A stretch of DNA of 64,000 bases from Agarophyton chilense (taxonomy: Eukaryota; Rhodophyta; Florideophyceae; Gracilariales; Gracilariaceae): assembly GCA_030374765.1 (NCBI GenBank), contig JARGXX010000099.1, positions 744,001 through 808,000 on the forward strand, given 5' to 3'. Position numbers and translations under genes: made by a program. A model generated the notes under the pieces. It was given only the letters and a program-made list of their open reading frames with translations, ran no database searches and was not told the DNA's origin. Shown here one piece after another: positions 55,626 to 64,000 of the stretch (position 1 is the first letter of the stretch; each line of letters begins with the position of its first letter).

Positions 55626-56759
55626 CTACTGAAGAACAACCTCATTCTTCAAGGCTCCGCTGACACTTCCATTTTCTCTTTCCGTATACCTCAGGACGTT
55701 CTGATATGTAGTACTCCAAATATTAGATATTGCAGTGTCAGTACAGAATGCAATATGCGGAGTAATAAGAACATTGGGAAGACTCTGAAGCGTAAGGATC
55801 TTTTCGTCCTCCAAAATCTCTCCAGTGTGGTCGTCGAAGAAAAGCTCTTCTTCGCCTTCCATGACATCCATACCGCAGCCGCCAATAATTCCACGTCTGA
55901 TTGCGAAAATCAGCGCGTTCATATCAACCAGTTCCCCCCTTGAGGTGTTGATAAGAACCACGCCTTTCTTCATTTTGCTGACAGCGTCAGCATTGATCAT
56001 ATGTCTTGTGGACGGAAAGAGCGGACAATGTAAACTGATAATGTCTGATGATGCAAGCAATTCGTCAAGGCTGACGTATTGCACACCCATGCTCTTGGCT
56101 TGTTCACTTTCGTAAATGTCGTATGCGATCACTCTGGCACCGAAGCCAAGCATGATCTTGGCAAATATTTGTCCAATTTTCCCTGTGCCGCAAACGCCAA
56201 CAGTCTTTCCATGAATATCGAATCCCAACAAGCCGGTGAGGGCAAAATTGCTCTCCCTAGTCCGATTGTAAGCCTTGTGCGTTTTTCGAACAGTTGTGAG
56301 CAAAAGAGCGACGGCAAATTCAGCCACGGCATACGGGGAATACTGCGGAACTCTGAGCACAGTGACGCCATTGACAGCAGCGGCTTTCAAATCGACCTGG
56401 TTAAAACCAGCGCATCGTAACAACAAACATTTTGTTCCGTTTCTTGCCAGGGTTTGAATGGTTTGTTCATCAGCGCTGTCGTTTACGAAAATGCAGACGG
56501 CTTGCGCCCCGGCAGCTAGTTGTGCGGTGGTTGAATCCAGGCGGGGGGCTAGAAATTCTAACTGCACATTCGGTGCAAATTTTGCCAGTTCTGGATGCGA
56601 AGTTAGAAAGTCACGTTCATATCGTTTTGAGCTGTATACCACGACGCGAATAGGCGATGCTTTCGTGGGACCATTGGATGAGGACATAACGAAATGAGGA
56701 CTAAAGGTTCCCAAAAGCGAGTTGGGATATAAAGAAGTTAGTGGTTTTGATTTCAACAT
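55626..56759 (-). CDS. D-lactate dehydrogenase (NAD-dependent D-2-hydroxyacid dehydrogenase)
   Basis: 377 residues from the ATG at 56759; the frame upstream has no ATG. It interconverts pyruvate and D-lactate. The NAD fold has GVCGTGKIGQ (190-198) and the acidic Asp214 after it, giving NAD preference. Catalytic Arg274 (NTSRGELVD), Glu301 (MDVMEGEEELFF) and His335 (LITPHIAF) are all present; the ITPH-I-AF and EGEEELFF patterns are typical of bacterial LdhA-like D-LDH. The first 24 residues (Leu, Ser, Lys, Pro, no acids) could be a weak targeting peptide; starting at Met25 (56687) gives a usual-length cytosolic enzyme. One exon. The closest relatives may be bacterial, so old lateral transfer is possible. 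Confidence 0.9.
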   Translation of the reverse strand: MLKSKPLTSLYPNSLLGTFSPHFVMSSSNGPTKASPIRVVVYSSKRYERDFLTSHPELAKFAPNVQLEFLAPRLDSTTAQLAAGAQAVCIFVNDSADEQTIQTLARNGTKCLLLRCAGFNQVDLKAAAVNGVTVLRVPQYSPYAVAEFAVALLLTTVRKTHKAYNRTRESNFALTGLLGFDIHGKTVGVCGTGKIGQIFAKIMLGFGARVIAYDIYESEQAKSMGVQYVSLDELLASSDIISLHCPLFPSTRHMINADAVSKMKKGVVLINTSRGELVDMNALIFAIRRGIIGGCGMDVMEGEEELFFDDHTGEILEDEKILTLQSLPNVLITPHIAFCTDTAISNIWSTTYQNVLRYTERENGSVSGALKNEVVLQ

Positions 56760-57944
56760 TGTGATTGATTGGTCGTTGGTGTTGGGGCAGTTGATGGTGT
56801 TTCGGACAGAGTTTGTGTGGGGTTGGTGGTTGATGGGATGAAGAGAAAAACGCAAAACATACCGCCTTCTCGATCTGCTTTATAAGTCGGAGCTGGACAG
56901 AGAGGGGTGGAAAGGTCGAGGTAAGGGGACGTGGCGCTACGAAGATGCTCCGTAGGCGTTGATGAGACAATCAAGGATTCGAGGGAGACGGGCCAAAAGG
57001 GGGACGTCAGCCATGACGGTGCTTGCACTTCGAATGGAGCCATGTGTCAGTTCCGAAGATGGCCGTAAAAAATCTGGCAGGCGTGCAATGCGATTGGCAC
57101 ACATGCTCGAATCGAATTGTGTCGCATGATGTGCTCAGCCGCGTGTCCAAACTCTGCAAGAGTGTGCCGTTCGGCATCGTATGGGCACTGTCTAGAACGT
57201 CCGATCTCCTCCGGCTTTCCAGAGTCTTTCCGCAGGCTGTTCGGAGGCAGCAACGAGGCGCCGGAAACGTCTCGTGCTCTTGTCGACATGGGAATAAATC
57301 ATCGCCTTCCCTCTGTAACGAACACTTATGCTATTCTTTTATGACAAGTTCCTGCGTTCTGACATGCGAGTCGGGACAGCTCTTTTCTGCATTAGCTCAT
57401 AGAGACATGTTGTTGGTTTTTTTCCGCGCTAATGTAATGTGATCATCAACTCCCCCTACCGATGTGTACTCCTTGAAACACGCGATGTGTAGTTGATTTC
57501 CAGTTTTGCTTTTCAGAACGTGTTCAAAAAAGAATCGCAAGTAACAATGTTGCAAACAATGCGTCACCAGCAAGAGTGCATTCTTAATCTCTTTGACTAC
57601 ACAAACCCTTCAAGTACTCCACCTTGCGCCATATTTCACACGAAATCGTTACTCTTACAGTTGCAGTCGTCCAGGCTGTAATCCCACTTGGGTCCAAACA
57701 ACCCAATGAAAGCCATCGCAGGAGGTACAGGCCATACTCTTCGTTGCGGCACGACAGTGGTAGGCGTGATGGTGACGGCGCACCGTGCGTCTTGACAGCG
57801 CATACCCGTGCACAATCAACTACAGAGTATTCTGATTTGATCCGATCCGTGGCAGATCCAATAATCTCCATTGTGTAACAATCAATCCCTGCGTTAACTT
57901 CGACGTGACATCGTTCAAGCATCTTCGCTCTCAGTCTTTGAGTC
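56760..57944. promoter_or_regulatory. divergent spacer, D-LDH / flavoprotein
   Basis: 1.2 kb between divergent starts. Frames of 120-139 codons exist on both strands (57023-57442 plus, 57584-57946 minus) but have no recognisable domain. ACGTCA-type core GACGTCA at about 57003. Confidence 0.35.
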
Positions 57945-58622
57945 ATGTGCGCTCAACCAACGTGGCAGCAACTAATCAACGCGTGTCTCCGCCAAGAAGC
58001 CACCACATCGTCCCTCTTCTTACAGCTGGCCTCCCTCACAGTTTCCGGGGAACCCTCCTGCAGAACAGTCGTGTTTCGCGGCTGGCATCAAACAAACTCC
58101 GATCCAACCCCGTCTCTTTTGATTGCCACGGACGGGAGAAGTGCCAAAATCAATGGATTGCTCAAATATCCGAAAGTCGAAGCATGTTGGTATTTTCTTG
58201 TACGTCGTGTACCAAGAACATATTCGAGAAACATGTCTGTCATGCATTTTCTAACCTGTTCTCTTGCTTTAATATTTTTTTAGAAAGCTCGTGTACAATT
58301 TCGTTTGACATCTCATGTCGTTTGTATAAGGAATGATGAGCAAGATGCTGATTTAATTAATGTTCGCTCCGAACTGTGGCGTGAACTTTTACCTCCGGCT
58401 CGTCAACATTATGCAACTCCACATCCTGGTCATCCGCTAGAGAAGAATTTTTCAGCCGAACAGGAAGCACAAGTGGTAAACAGCGAAAATCCTGTCGAGT
58501 GCTTTGCAGTTTTGATGCTGAGGCCAGAACGAGTAGACGTTGTGGACTTGCGTGCAAATAACAGACGTTTGTACGAATTGAATGATGATCACAGTTGGGC
58601 GGAGCGTTTCGTAAATCGTTGA
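57945..58622 (+). CDS. Alr4036-type pyridoxamine-phosphate-oxidase-like FMN protein
   Basis: Exons 57945-58199 and 58284-58622 give 197 residues, the family's normal length. The 84-nt intron has GTACGT, CTAAC (58251-58255), a T run and TAG; the join gives EACWYFL/KARVQFRL, matching the family's conserved ExCWYF then QFR. Other signatures are RTVVFRGW and DGRSAKI, expected to hold FMN. The family (Pyridox_oxase_2) has a split-barrel flavin fold and no firmly known substrate; true PNPO activity is not implied. The 3' end converges on the F-box gene 134 bp away. Confidence 0.85.
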
Positions 58623-58756
58623 TATGGAGAAGGTGAGGCTCCGGAGATTAAGGGTTTGGTACGATCCAGGTTCAATGAAAATATATTGGTTGAACTCGAT
58701 CGATAAGAAAATATGACGAGAATATTGCACCAACCATACTACATGTGGAAAACAGA

Positions 58757-59602
58757 TCAGGTGGTGAAGGAGATCTTGACCGCTGGAAACTGAGCGCGCA
58801 TAGTGTCGATTCCAGCCTGAGTATAAAGCCCCTGTGGCCAAATATTTCCCCGATTCTCAGCGAGGACAAGTTCTTTCAAACGAGGTGCACTGCGAAGAAA
58901 GTTGATTAGACAATTATTATCAAGGGGGCAAAAAGCCAATGAGACAACCTCCAGTGATTTGGCTGCGTCACATTGTGCAAAAGCTTGTAAACTTTCATTA
59001 TCTACGACATCGCATCCTTTTAAGCAAAGTTTTCGTAAGGTTGCGATGCTTGCAACGGCTTGGACGCCTTCCGGAGTAAGAGAATGCACCCAGGATAAAT
59101 CGAGATCTTCGACTGGCGAAACGCGTCTTGAGTGACGAAACATTGAGCCAGTTATGCCACAGCTCGGGAGAATGAGACGTTTCAGTATAGGACAAGTCAT
59201 AAAAGGTAGTAATACCTCATCACTCAAAGTACAGTGCGCAAAGTTAACTTCGACGAGAGAACGGTGCGCGACTCTAACAAGTGATGAAATGGCTCGATGA
59301 GATATTAGTCTGGATGAACAGCCGCTGAGATTAAGCGTCCTTAGCGACACAGTACGCGCAAACATTGAATCAATAGCAGTTCTGGCGGCCTGTGGATCAC
59401 TTAGAGAAAGGGCATAAAGGGCTTCGGAGGTTATGTGTGAAACTGCTGCCAAATAGTTTGTGAGAATGACGTCACGAAGTCGATTGCAGACAGAAGCCAA
59501 ACGAAAGGCAGTCCCAACCTGTACGCGAAGACGCCCGGTAAGAGAAACGATGCGCAACAACACATCGTCGGGCAAATCAGTGAGAGTCGGAGAGCATAAC
59601 AT
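58757..59602 (-). CDS. F-box/leucine-rich-repeat protein
   Basis: 281 residues, ATG at 59602, one exon. Residues about 6-50 form an F-box (LTDLPDDVLLRIVSL, then FRLASVCNRLRDVI). From about 88 on, seven or so leucine-rich repeats follow of the cysteine-containing FBXL type (LRTLNLSGC, LVEVNFAHC, LKRLILPSC, LRKLCLKGC, LEVVSLAFC, LKELVLAEN). Such proteins bind SKP1 and choose substrates for SCF ubiquitin ligases; the substrate is unknown. Confidence 0.88.
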   Translation of the reverse strand: MLCSPTLTDLPDDVLLRIVSLTGRLRVQVGTAFRLASVCNRLRDVILTNYLAAVSHITSEALYALSLSDPQAARTAIDSMFARTVSLRTLNLSGCSSRLISHRAISSLVRVAHRSLVEVNFAHCTLSDEVLLPFMTCPILKRLILPSCGITGSMFRHSRRVSPVEDLDLSWVHSLTPEGVQAVASIATLRKLCLKGCDVVDNESLQAFAQCDAAKSLEVVSLAFCPLDNNCLINFLRSAPRLKELVLAENRGNIWPQGLYTQAGIDTMRAQFPAVKISFTT

Positions 59603-60065
59603 GGAGGGAAACAGAGTGAATAACGATCATTATCCGCCGCGATTTGCGACGTAAGCCTCCGCTGAGGGTCTTGGATGGCACCGAAGAACCACACGAGCAC
59701 CTTCGAAGGAAGCAATCCTACCTCTCTAACTGGTGTCGTTGACAAATACTGTATGGATTTAAAAGACGTATTGGCTCAGCGGTCATTACAAGCCTGCAGG
59801 GATTTGGCAGGAAGTGCTGTGCGAGATCGAAATGCTCGCCAACCGTGGTGCAGTTGGCGCTTTTTCATTGGGCTCCAGCGGCAGAGTGACGTCATGACTC
59901 ATCTCCTGATTTAGTACTGTAGTAGCGCACACGCGCGCACTAAACATTATTTCCCGAAATAGAAAACCAGAGCCCCGCCCACGAGGGGATAAAGAGCGCC
60001 AAGATCATGGTGCAGGTGTTCGTTTCCTCCCGCACAGTCCATTACATTTAACTAAAGCTTTCGGG
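59603..60065. promoter_or_regulatory. divergent promoter, F-box / small basic protein
   Basis: 463 bp. A 79-codon frame at 59675-59914 has no support. The region contains the composite bZIP site listed next. Confidence 0.45.
59887..59902. promoter_or_regulatory. composite CRE / GCN4-AP1-like site
   Basis: TGACGTCA (59887-59894) directly overlaps ATGACTCAT (59894-59902), so two classical bZIP targets share one base. It lies 172 bp upstream of the small basic protein's ATG and 285 bp upstream of the F-box ATG. Confidence 0.5.
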
Positions 60066-60509
60066 ATGGGTATTTCACGTTCTTCCTCCCGTTGGCAGCC
60101 AATTCGCGAGCTTGAGAAGGGTATACAGGCTAACTATAAAGCCGCGTCCCACCAACAGCGCCCGTCACCGTCTTTGCGTCGTTTTCGCTCCCGCCGTTCA
60201 CAACGGCAAGAACGGAGGCTGGAAATGTCAGATAAATGTTCAAAAATATCGAAACCACCTTTAATTTGTGGTTGTGTAAGGGGGAAGATGGAATCGCCTC
60301 GTACTCATACGGAGGCCACGTCAGCGTCTGATTCTATGGATACGTTGTCATCTGCTCGGGCACGTAAGAAGGTTGACTCGAAAGAGGGAGAAATTTCCTT
60401 CCTTGAAGATGATTTTATAGCCTTTTCTTGCCAGGGTGTCCCGTCTGATGGGGTTCAGCTTTGGAAACCTTCGTCTTTTCGTGATCTTATGTCCTTTATG
60501 GTCAAGTGA
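60066..60509 (+). CDS. small basic protein with N-myristoylation signal
   Basis: 147 residues from the ATG at 60066, one exon. It begins MGISRSSS: Gly2 and Ser6 fit the N-myristoyltransferase consensus, and the next 50 residues are very basic (RRFRSRRSQRQERR), a myristate-plus-basic membrane anchor pattern. The middle is Ser/Thr-rich; the end (EISFLEDDFIAFSCQGVPSDGVQLWKPSSF) looks like a short globular or peptide-binding stretch. No known domain is recognised. Position in the island, next to a likely promoter and convergent with the Ctf4 gene, supports a real gene. Confidence 0.55.
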   Translation: MGISRSSSRWQPIRELEKGIQANYKAASHQQRPSPSLRRFRSRRSQRQERRLEMSDKCSKISKPPLICGCVRGKMESPRTHTEATSASDSMDTLSSARARKKVDSKEGEISFLEDDFIAFSCQGVPSDGVQLWKPSSFRDLMSFMVK

Positions 60510-60901
60510 CTGGCTGGAAGATCACATTCGTGTGTATATTTTACAGAGTTGACTTCCTTCGTGTGTACAGTACAAGTTTCCCAACTTCGTCTTAACAAGT
60601 TGCGGTGAAGGCATCAGCTTTTTATTTCAATTTCCTTGTTTCTGGAGGAGAGCTGTACTTTTGTACCATGTACTGTCGTACAACAGGAGAAGACTGGACC
60701 ATGTTAGTCTGACACGGTTTTTTTGTAGGGTTTTGTTATAGCTCGGACGTGTGTTTTGTTTGAAGAGGAACATGTCAACATCACTTCAGACATCACCTCT
60801 TCTCAACCGTTCAAAAACACGCTGTCAATACGCGCTTGAGTCTGTAACGAGTGGTGATAGAGTATGACATTGTTTATAGCTATGTGATCACTAACAAAAC
60901 G
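60510..60901. other. convergent 3' spacer
   Basis: 392 bp, T-rich, between stop codons of convergent genes. No gene seen. Confidence 0.45.
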
Positions 60902-63900
60902 CTAACACTTCTTCAGGAACCGATTCCTAAAGAACGGTTTTGTATCCACAACTTTACCTGCCTTTGTATTCCCAGAACGGGCTTTCTTGGAAGCACTCTT
61001 TTGCCCCACCACATGCCCTCCCACACTCGCCTGCGAAGCTGCTGTAGGCGCCTTTCGTTTCTTCGTTTTTTCCCTGCGTACAGTTGTCTTCCGCTCAACG
61101 ATTGCTGTACCCTCAGTTTTAGGTTTCACATCATTCTGTTTATCTGTTTCGTCTGTTGCCACGGTGTGCCCTTTCTGCGCTTCCTCTTCCCGTTGTTTTT
61201 CATCAATCTCTTCCTCATCGTCAGTGACATCCATCACTGCTAGAGCGGCCTCTCTTCTTGCAACGGCCTCTTCCTCGTTGCCTGTGTGGTGTGTCATGTC
61301 GTCCCCACCTGATTCCGAGCGCGGAGGAGCATTACTTCGTCGGATACCTTCTTTTCTCACGGATCCATTCTTTTCAGGCCCAGCTACAGCTGGGTCTTCA
61401 TCTACTTCCACGTCTCTTTCACTTTCCGCAGGTAAGAGGTGCGAAGTCATCATACTGGCCCTCTCCGTCTTCTTTTGTTGTCTCAAATGTCTAGTGTTTT
61501 CAGCTATCATGTCCATCTTGTGCATGGCAACTTGATCCACTTTTTCAACAAGCACATTTCGCTTGTAATGCCTTGCAAGTTCCGCAGCATACTTGAAAGA
61601 AACCTTGCAGTTAAGACGCGTTGCAATGTCATAAGCACGGATGTTTTGTTCTCTCTTACAGGCGTCTTCCATCAGAGCAAGCAAGCATTTATCCGTCTCC
61701 ACCTCCATACGAGACACTTTTTCATAAGCATCTTCAACTTCAGAATCGTCCGACTCACAAACTTCTTCAACTTCCTTCTTATTGTTCAAGGCACGCTGCA
61801 GGTCAAGTTTGGTTCTCATCAAACGTTCTATTACCGGAGGCTTTCCTGTTTTACCTACCTTCTCCAAGACCGGTGCACTGAGTTTGAGACTCCGCAAAGC
61901 GGGTCTTGGTTTCGTGGCCGGGTATCTTTCGTTGGAAAGACAAGGTACACCTACGAGATTTGTAGACGTCGCGGCAGCCACCCAGAACCAGTCGCATTCG
62001 CCGGAGTGGGCAGCGTTCTGCATCATCGGAACCCACCTCTTCGACGAAAGTGAGTCGATCAGAATCCAGAACCAGCCCTTCGAGTCGTAGCAACAAAGCT
62101 CAAGGGTATCATTCGTAAAACCGATCCACTCTAGGGAGGACTTTGGATGCATTACCAAATTTCCTCGATAGAGCATGTCTCCGATTTCAGCGGAGTTGTC
62201 AATCTCAATTACCTCACACTTTAAGATTGCCGATGCTGCGTCGCCATAGACGATCACAAGCTTCTTGTCGAGCGCCGCAAGCGTCACAATGGTGCCGGGA
62301 ACACCAAACGTGCTGGTCTGGAGTCCAGGTAGCGAAAATATTCGAACTAAGTTGCTAGGTGCTGTGGCAACGGCACAAAATCGTTTTCCAAGCGCAACAC
62401 AGCTGATGTCATCGTCCGGACTCAGAATGTTTGTCCATTCCGAATTGTGCGCCCATGAATGGAACGGTCTAAACGTAAAGAGAGCACCATGTTCCTTCTT
62501 CTTGTTAGAAGCCAGTAGCACACCACACTCCGATACACTGGCCATAGTATATCCGAAGTGATCCTTGATGGTAATTGTCCTCTTTGAGGCATCTGCAAAC
62601 TCTATGGCAACAATATCATGCGTCTTTTCATCGAAAGACGTGACTGCACCCACCAAGTTCCAAGCCAGAATGTGTCTACCTTTGTTTTGTTTCTCTGCTA
62701 ACGGAGTGCTGGTGGGCATGAATGGCATCTGTACAAGCTGTGGAAACGCAAATCGTTCTTTTGGCGAACGTTGGCTTGAGCTCTTCTTTTTCCTTCTTTG
62801 GGGTAGTCGAACACCTCCATTTTCAAGGCCCTCAAACTCGCCAGGCACCTCTTCATCAGATGCGGACCCCTCACCGCTTTCATCGCTTCCATCGACAGAA
62901 GCGGATCCATTTGCATTATCGGGCCCGTGGTCCTCTTCATCATCGGCCTCCACGTCGTTTGGATCAAATGTGAATCCATTCTCAAGTTCTTGATCATTCT
63001 CGCCTTGGTCGCGTTCAACTTCTGAGTGGGGTTCCTTGAGCTTTGAGGTCTTGGAGGCAGCGGGGTTCTTAGTCTTGTTTTGGGTTGCTTTTTTCCGACG
63101 ATTCTTCGCTTTTGAGCGTTTGATCTGACCATCGACGTCATCATCATCATTATCGTTTGAGACGTGGTTCGGTTTTTTCTTGGGCGCGTCTTGTTCATCT
63201 GGAAACGCGGGAAGCTGAATCTTAGAAACGTTTTCGTGCGGGGAGGGCAAATGCGAGGGAACAACATCAGGTACAATGCCCCACTGTCCAATCCTGTCGA
63301 TGAACACAAAAGCATTGGCGGTAGGATGCCAAATGAGGGTCTGAGGCACATCGACAGTCTTCCAACTGGCGAGGACTTTTTTTTCCTCGACATGCCACAG
63401 AACGGTGGTGAAGTTTTCTCTCGAAGCGAGAAGATAGCGTGCATTTGGGCTCCAAGCGACTGCCGACACCATGTTGTTGCCCTTTTGAGAAATGATGTCA
63501 TGCTCATCGGCGTCTTCATTGGCGTCCTCCAATAAAAAGTCATAGGTCCACTTGTTACGCGCAACAAACACAACACCCTTATCGGTAGCAAATACAATGG
63601 AGCCGCCATCGGGCGACCAGGCAGCATGGTTAGCTTTGCGGCCGTTGAGCTCAACCTTTCCGATGTTGATGCATTTGTCAACATCCCACACAGAAGCGAC
63701 GCGCGACTCGCCAATGCTGACAATAAAGTCGCACTTGGGATCATAGAACAAGGCGCGGAATGCCTCAAAGGCAACACCGTGCGTGACGCGCAAAATAGTG
63801 GCATTGGACGGAGTGGCGGTCATGATAAGCTTCAAAACACCGGGCTCATCTCCTGCAGCGGCCAGAAAGGCGCCGGACGGGGAAAAGGCAACGCATCGAA

Positions 63901-64000
63901 CGGGGGCCGCAAAGCGCGCACACGACTGCACAAACTGGGCGTCGACAGCGAAAGTGGGGGCGTTTTCGGGAGCCGAAACAGTGAAGAGTCGGACAAAACC
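60902..64000 (-). CDS. WDHD1: Ctf4/WDHD1 (AND-1) replisome adaptor, 5' part cut by window edge
   Basis: The frame is open to the last base, so the start lies outside; 1032 codons are inside. The first about 250 residues carry WD40 repeats (VRCVAFSPSGAFLAAAG, ANHAAWSPDGGSIVFAT, VSAVAWSPNARYLLAS, LIWHPTANAF). An acidic Lys/Asp/Glu linker follows, then the SepB/Ctf4 beta-propeller (ILAWNLVGAVTSF, ITIKDHFGYTMASVSECGVLL, LVRIFSLPG), then the helical trimer bundle (IERLMRTKLDLQRAL to YDIATRL). The tail is very basic. Ctf4 links the CMG helicase to DNA polymerase alpha and other clients at replication forks. No C-terminal HMG box, which animal WDHD1 has, is visible. One exon so far. Confidence 0.9.
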   Translation of the reverse strand, partial: GFVRLFTVSAPENAPTFAVDAQFVQSCARFAAPVRCVAFSPSGAFLAAAGDEPGVLKLIMTATPSNATILRVTHGVAFEAFRALFYDPKCDFIVSIGESRVASVWDVDKCINIGKVELNGRKANHAAWSPDGGSIVFATDKGVVFVARNKWTYDFLLEDANEDADEHDIISQKGNNMVSAVAWSPNARYLLASRENFTTVLWHVEEKKVLASWKTVDVPQTLIWHPTANAFVFIDRIGQWGIVPDVVPSHLPSPHENVSKIQLPAFPDEQDAPKKKPNHVSNDNDDDDVDGQIKRSKAKNRRKKATQNKTKNPAASKTSKLKEPHSEVERDQGENDQELENGFTFDPNDVEADDEEDHGPDNANGSASVDGSDESGEGSASDEEVPGEFEGLENGGVRLPQRRKKKSSSQRSPKERFAFPQLVQMPFMPTSTPLAEKQNKGRHILAWNLVGAVTSFDEKTHDIVAIEFADASKRTITIKDHFGYTMASVSECGVLLASNKKKEHGALFTFRPFHSWAHNSEWTNILSPDDDISCVALGKRFCAVATAPSNLVRIFSLPGLQTSTFGVPGTIVTLAALDKKLVIVYGDAASAILKCEVIEIDNSAEIGDMLYRGNLVMHPKSSLEWIGFTNDTLELCCYDSKGWFWILIDSLSSKRWVPMMQNAAHSGECDWFWVAAATSTNLVGVPCLSNERYPATKPRPALRSLKLSAPVLEKVGKTGKPPVIERLMRTKLDLQRALNNKKEVEEVCESDDSEVEDAYEKVSRMEVETDKCLLALMEDACKREQNIRAYDIATRLNCKVSFKYAAELARHYKRNVLVEKVDQVAMHKMDMIAENTRHLRQQKKTERASMMTSHLLPAESERDVEVDEDPAVAGPEKNGSVRKEGIRRSNAPPRSESGGDDMTHHTGNEEEAVARREAALAVMDVTDDEEEIDEKQREEEAQKGHTVATDETDKQNDVKPKTEGTAIVERKTTVRREKTKKRKAPTAASQASVGGHVVGQKSASKKARSGNTKAGKVVDTKPFFRNRFLKKC

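Noticed and set aside
57584..57946. 120-codon minus-strand ORF opposite the flavoprotein start
   Set aside because: No domain, overlaps the likely promoter, and another frame is open on the other strand.
62698..63804. 368-codon minus-strand ORF
   Set aside because: Shifted frame inside the Ctf4/WDHD1 gene; composition is a shadow of the true frame.

Overview
This is a eukaryotic nuclear window in two halves. Genes are short and intron-poor. The four introns I can place are 80-90 nt long, have GTRNGT donors and mostly a CTAAC branch point. The cytosolic GAPDH is of the NAD-dependent GapC type with one intron near its N-terminus. Compact islands of single- or two-exon genes beside a repeat-rich desert suggest a red alga, probably florideophyte (Chondrus/Gracilaria-like). 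That placement is inference.

Region 1 (1 to about 28.07 kb) is gene-poor and full of decayed DNA transposons. At 12.26-14.69 kb lies a Tigger/jerky-type (DDE_1) element with a TA duplication, inserted in a palindromic target. A 23-bp purine-rich minisatellite fills 15.6-16.3 kb. From 16.70 to 28.07 kb two elements of one family lie head to tail and share one TA. Each has an asymmetric terminal layout built on the 18-bp palindrome TGGCCTCATATGAGGCCA. The first holds a dead piggyBac-like transposase (minus strand). The second holds a dead Plavaka/CACTA-like transposase and a nearly intact 694-codon second frame (plus strand). Weaker transposon or gene relics occur at 0.1-1.4, 5.4-5.9, 8.6-8.9 and 9.9-11.9 kb.

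Region 2 (28.9-64 kb) is a gene island. In order it holds: a KA1-like-tailed protein (-); an armadillo-like protein (-); a weak cysteine-rich exon (-); a protein kinase fused to a paralogue of that armadillo-like domain (-); a J-domain/DnaJ-X protein (+, two exons); a UCH37/BAP1-like protein with every catalytic residue replaced (-); a mitochondrial enoyl-thioester reductase (+, two exons); a PH-like-domain CAMK-type kinase (-); GapC (+, two exons); D-lactate dehydrogenase (-); an Alr4036-type flavoprotein (+, two exons); an F-box/LRR protein (-); a small basic protein with a myristoylation signal (+); and a Ctf4/WDHD1 replisome protein (-) cut by the right edge.

Most island neighbours are divergent or convergent pairs, so several spacers of 0.4-0.7 kb probably act as two-way promoters. 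The genes form no single pathway: signalling, protein quality control/ubiquitin, mitochondrial fatty-acid synthesis, glycolysis/lactate and DNA replication are all represented. The best leads are the pseudo-deubiquitinase, the kinase-ARM/ARM pair and the palindrome-ended transposon family.
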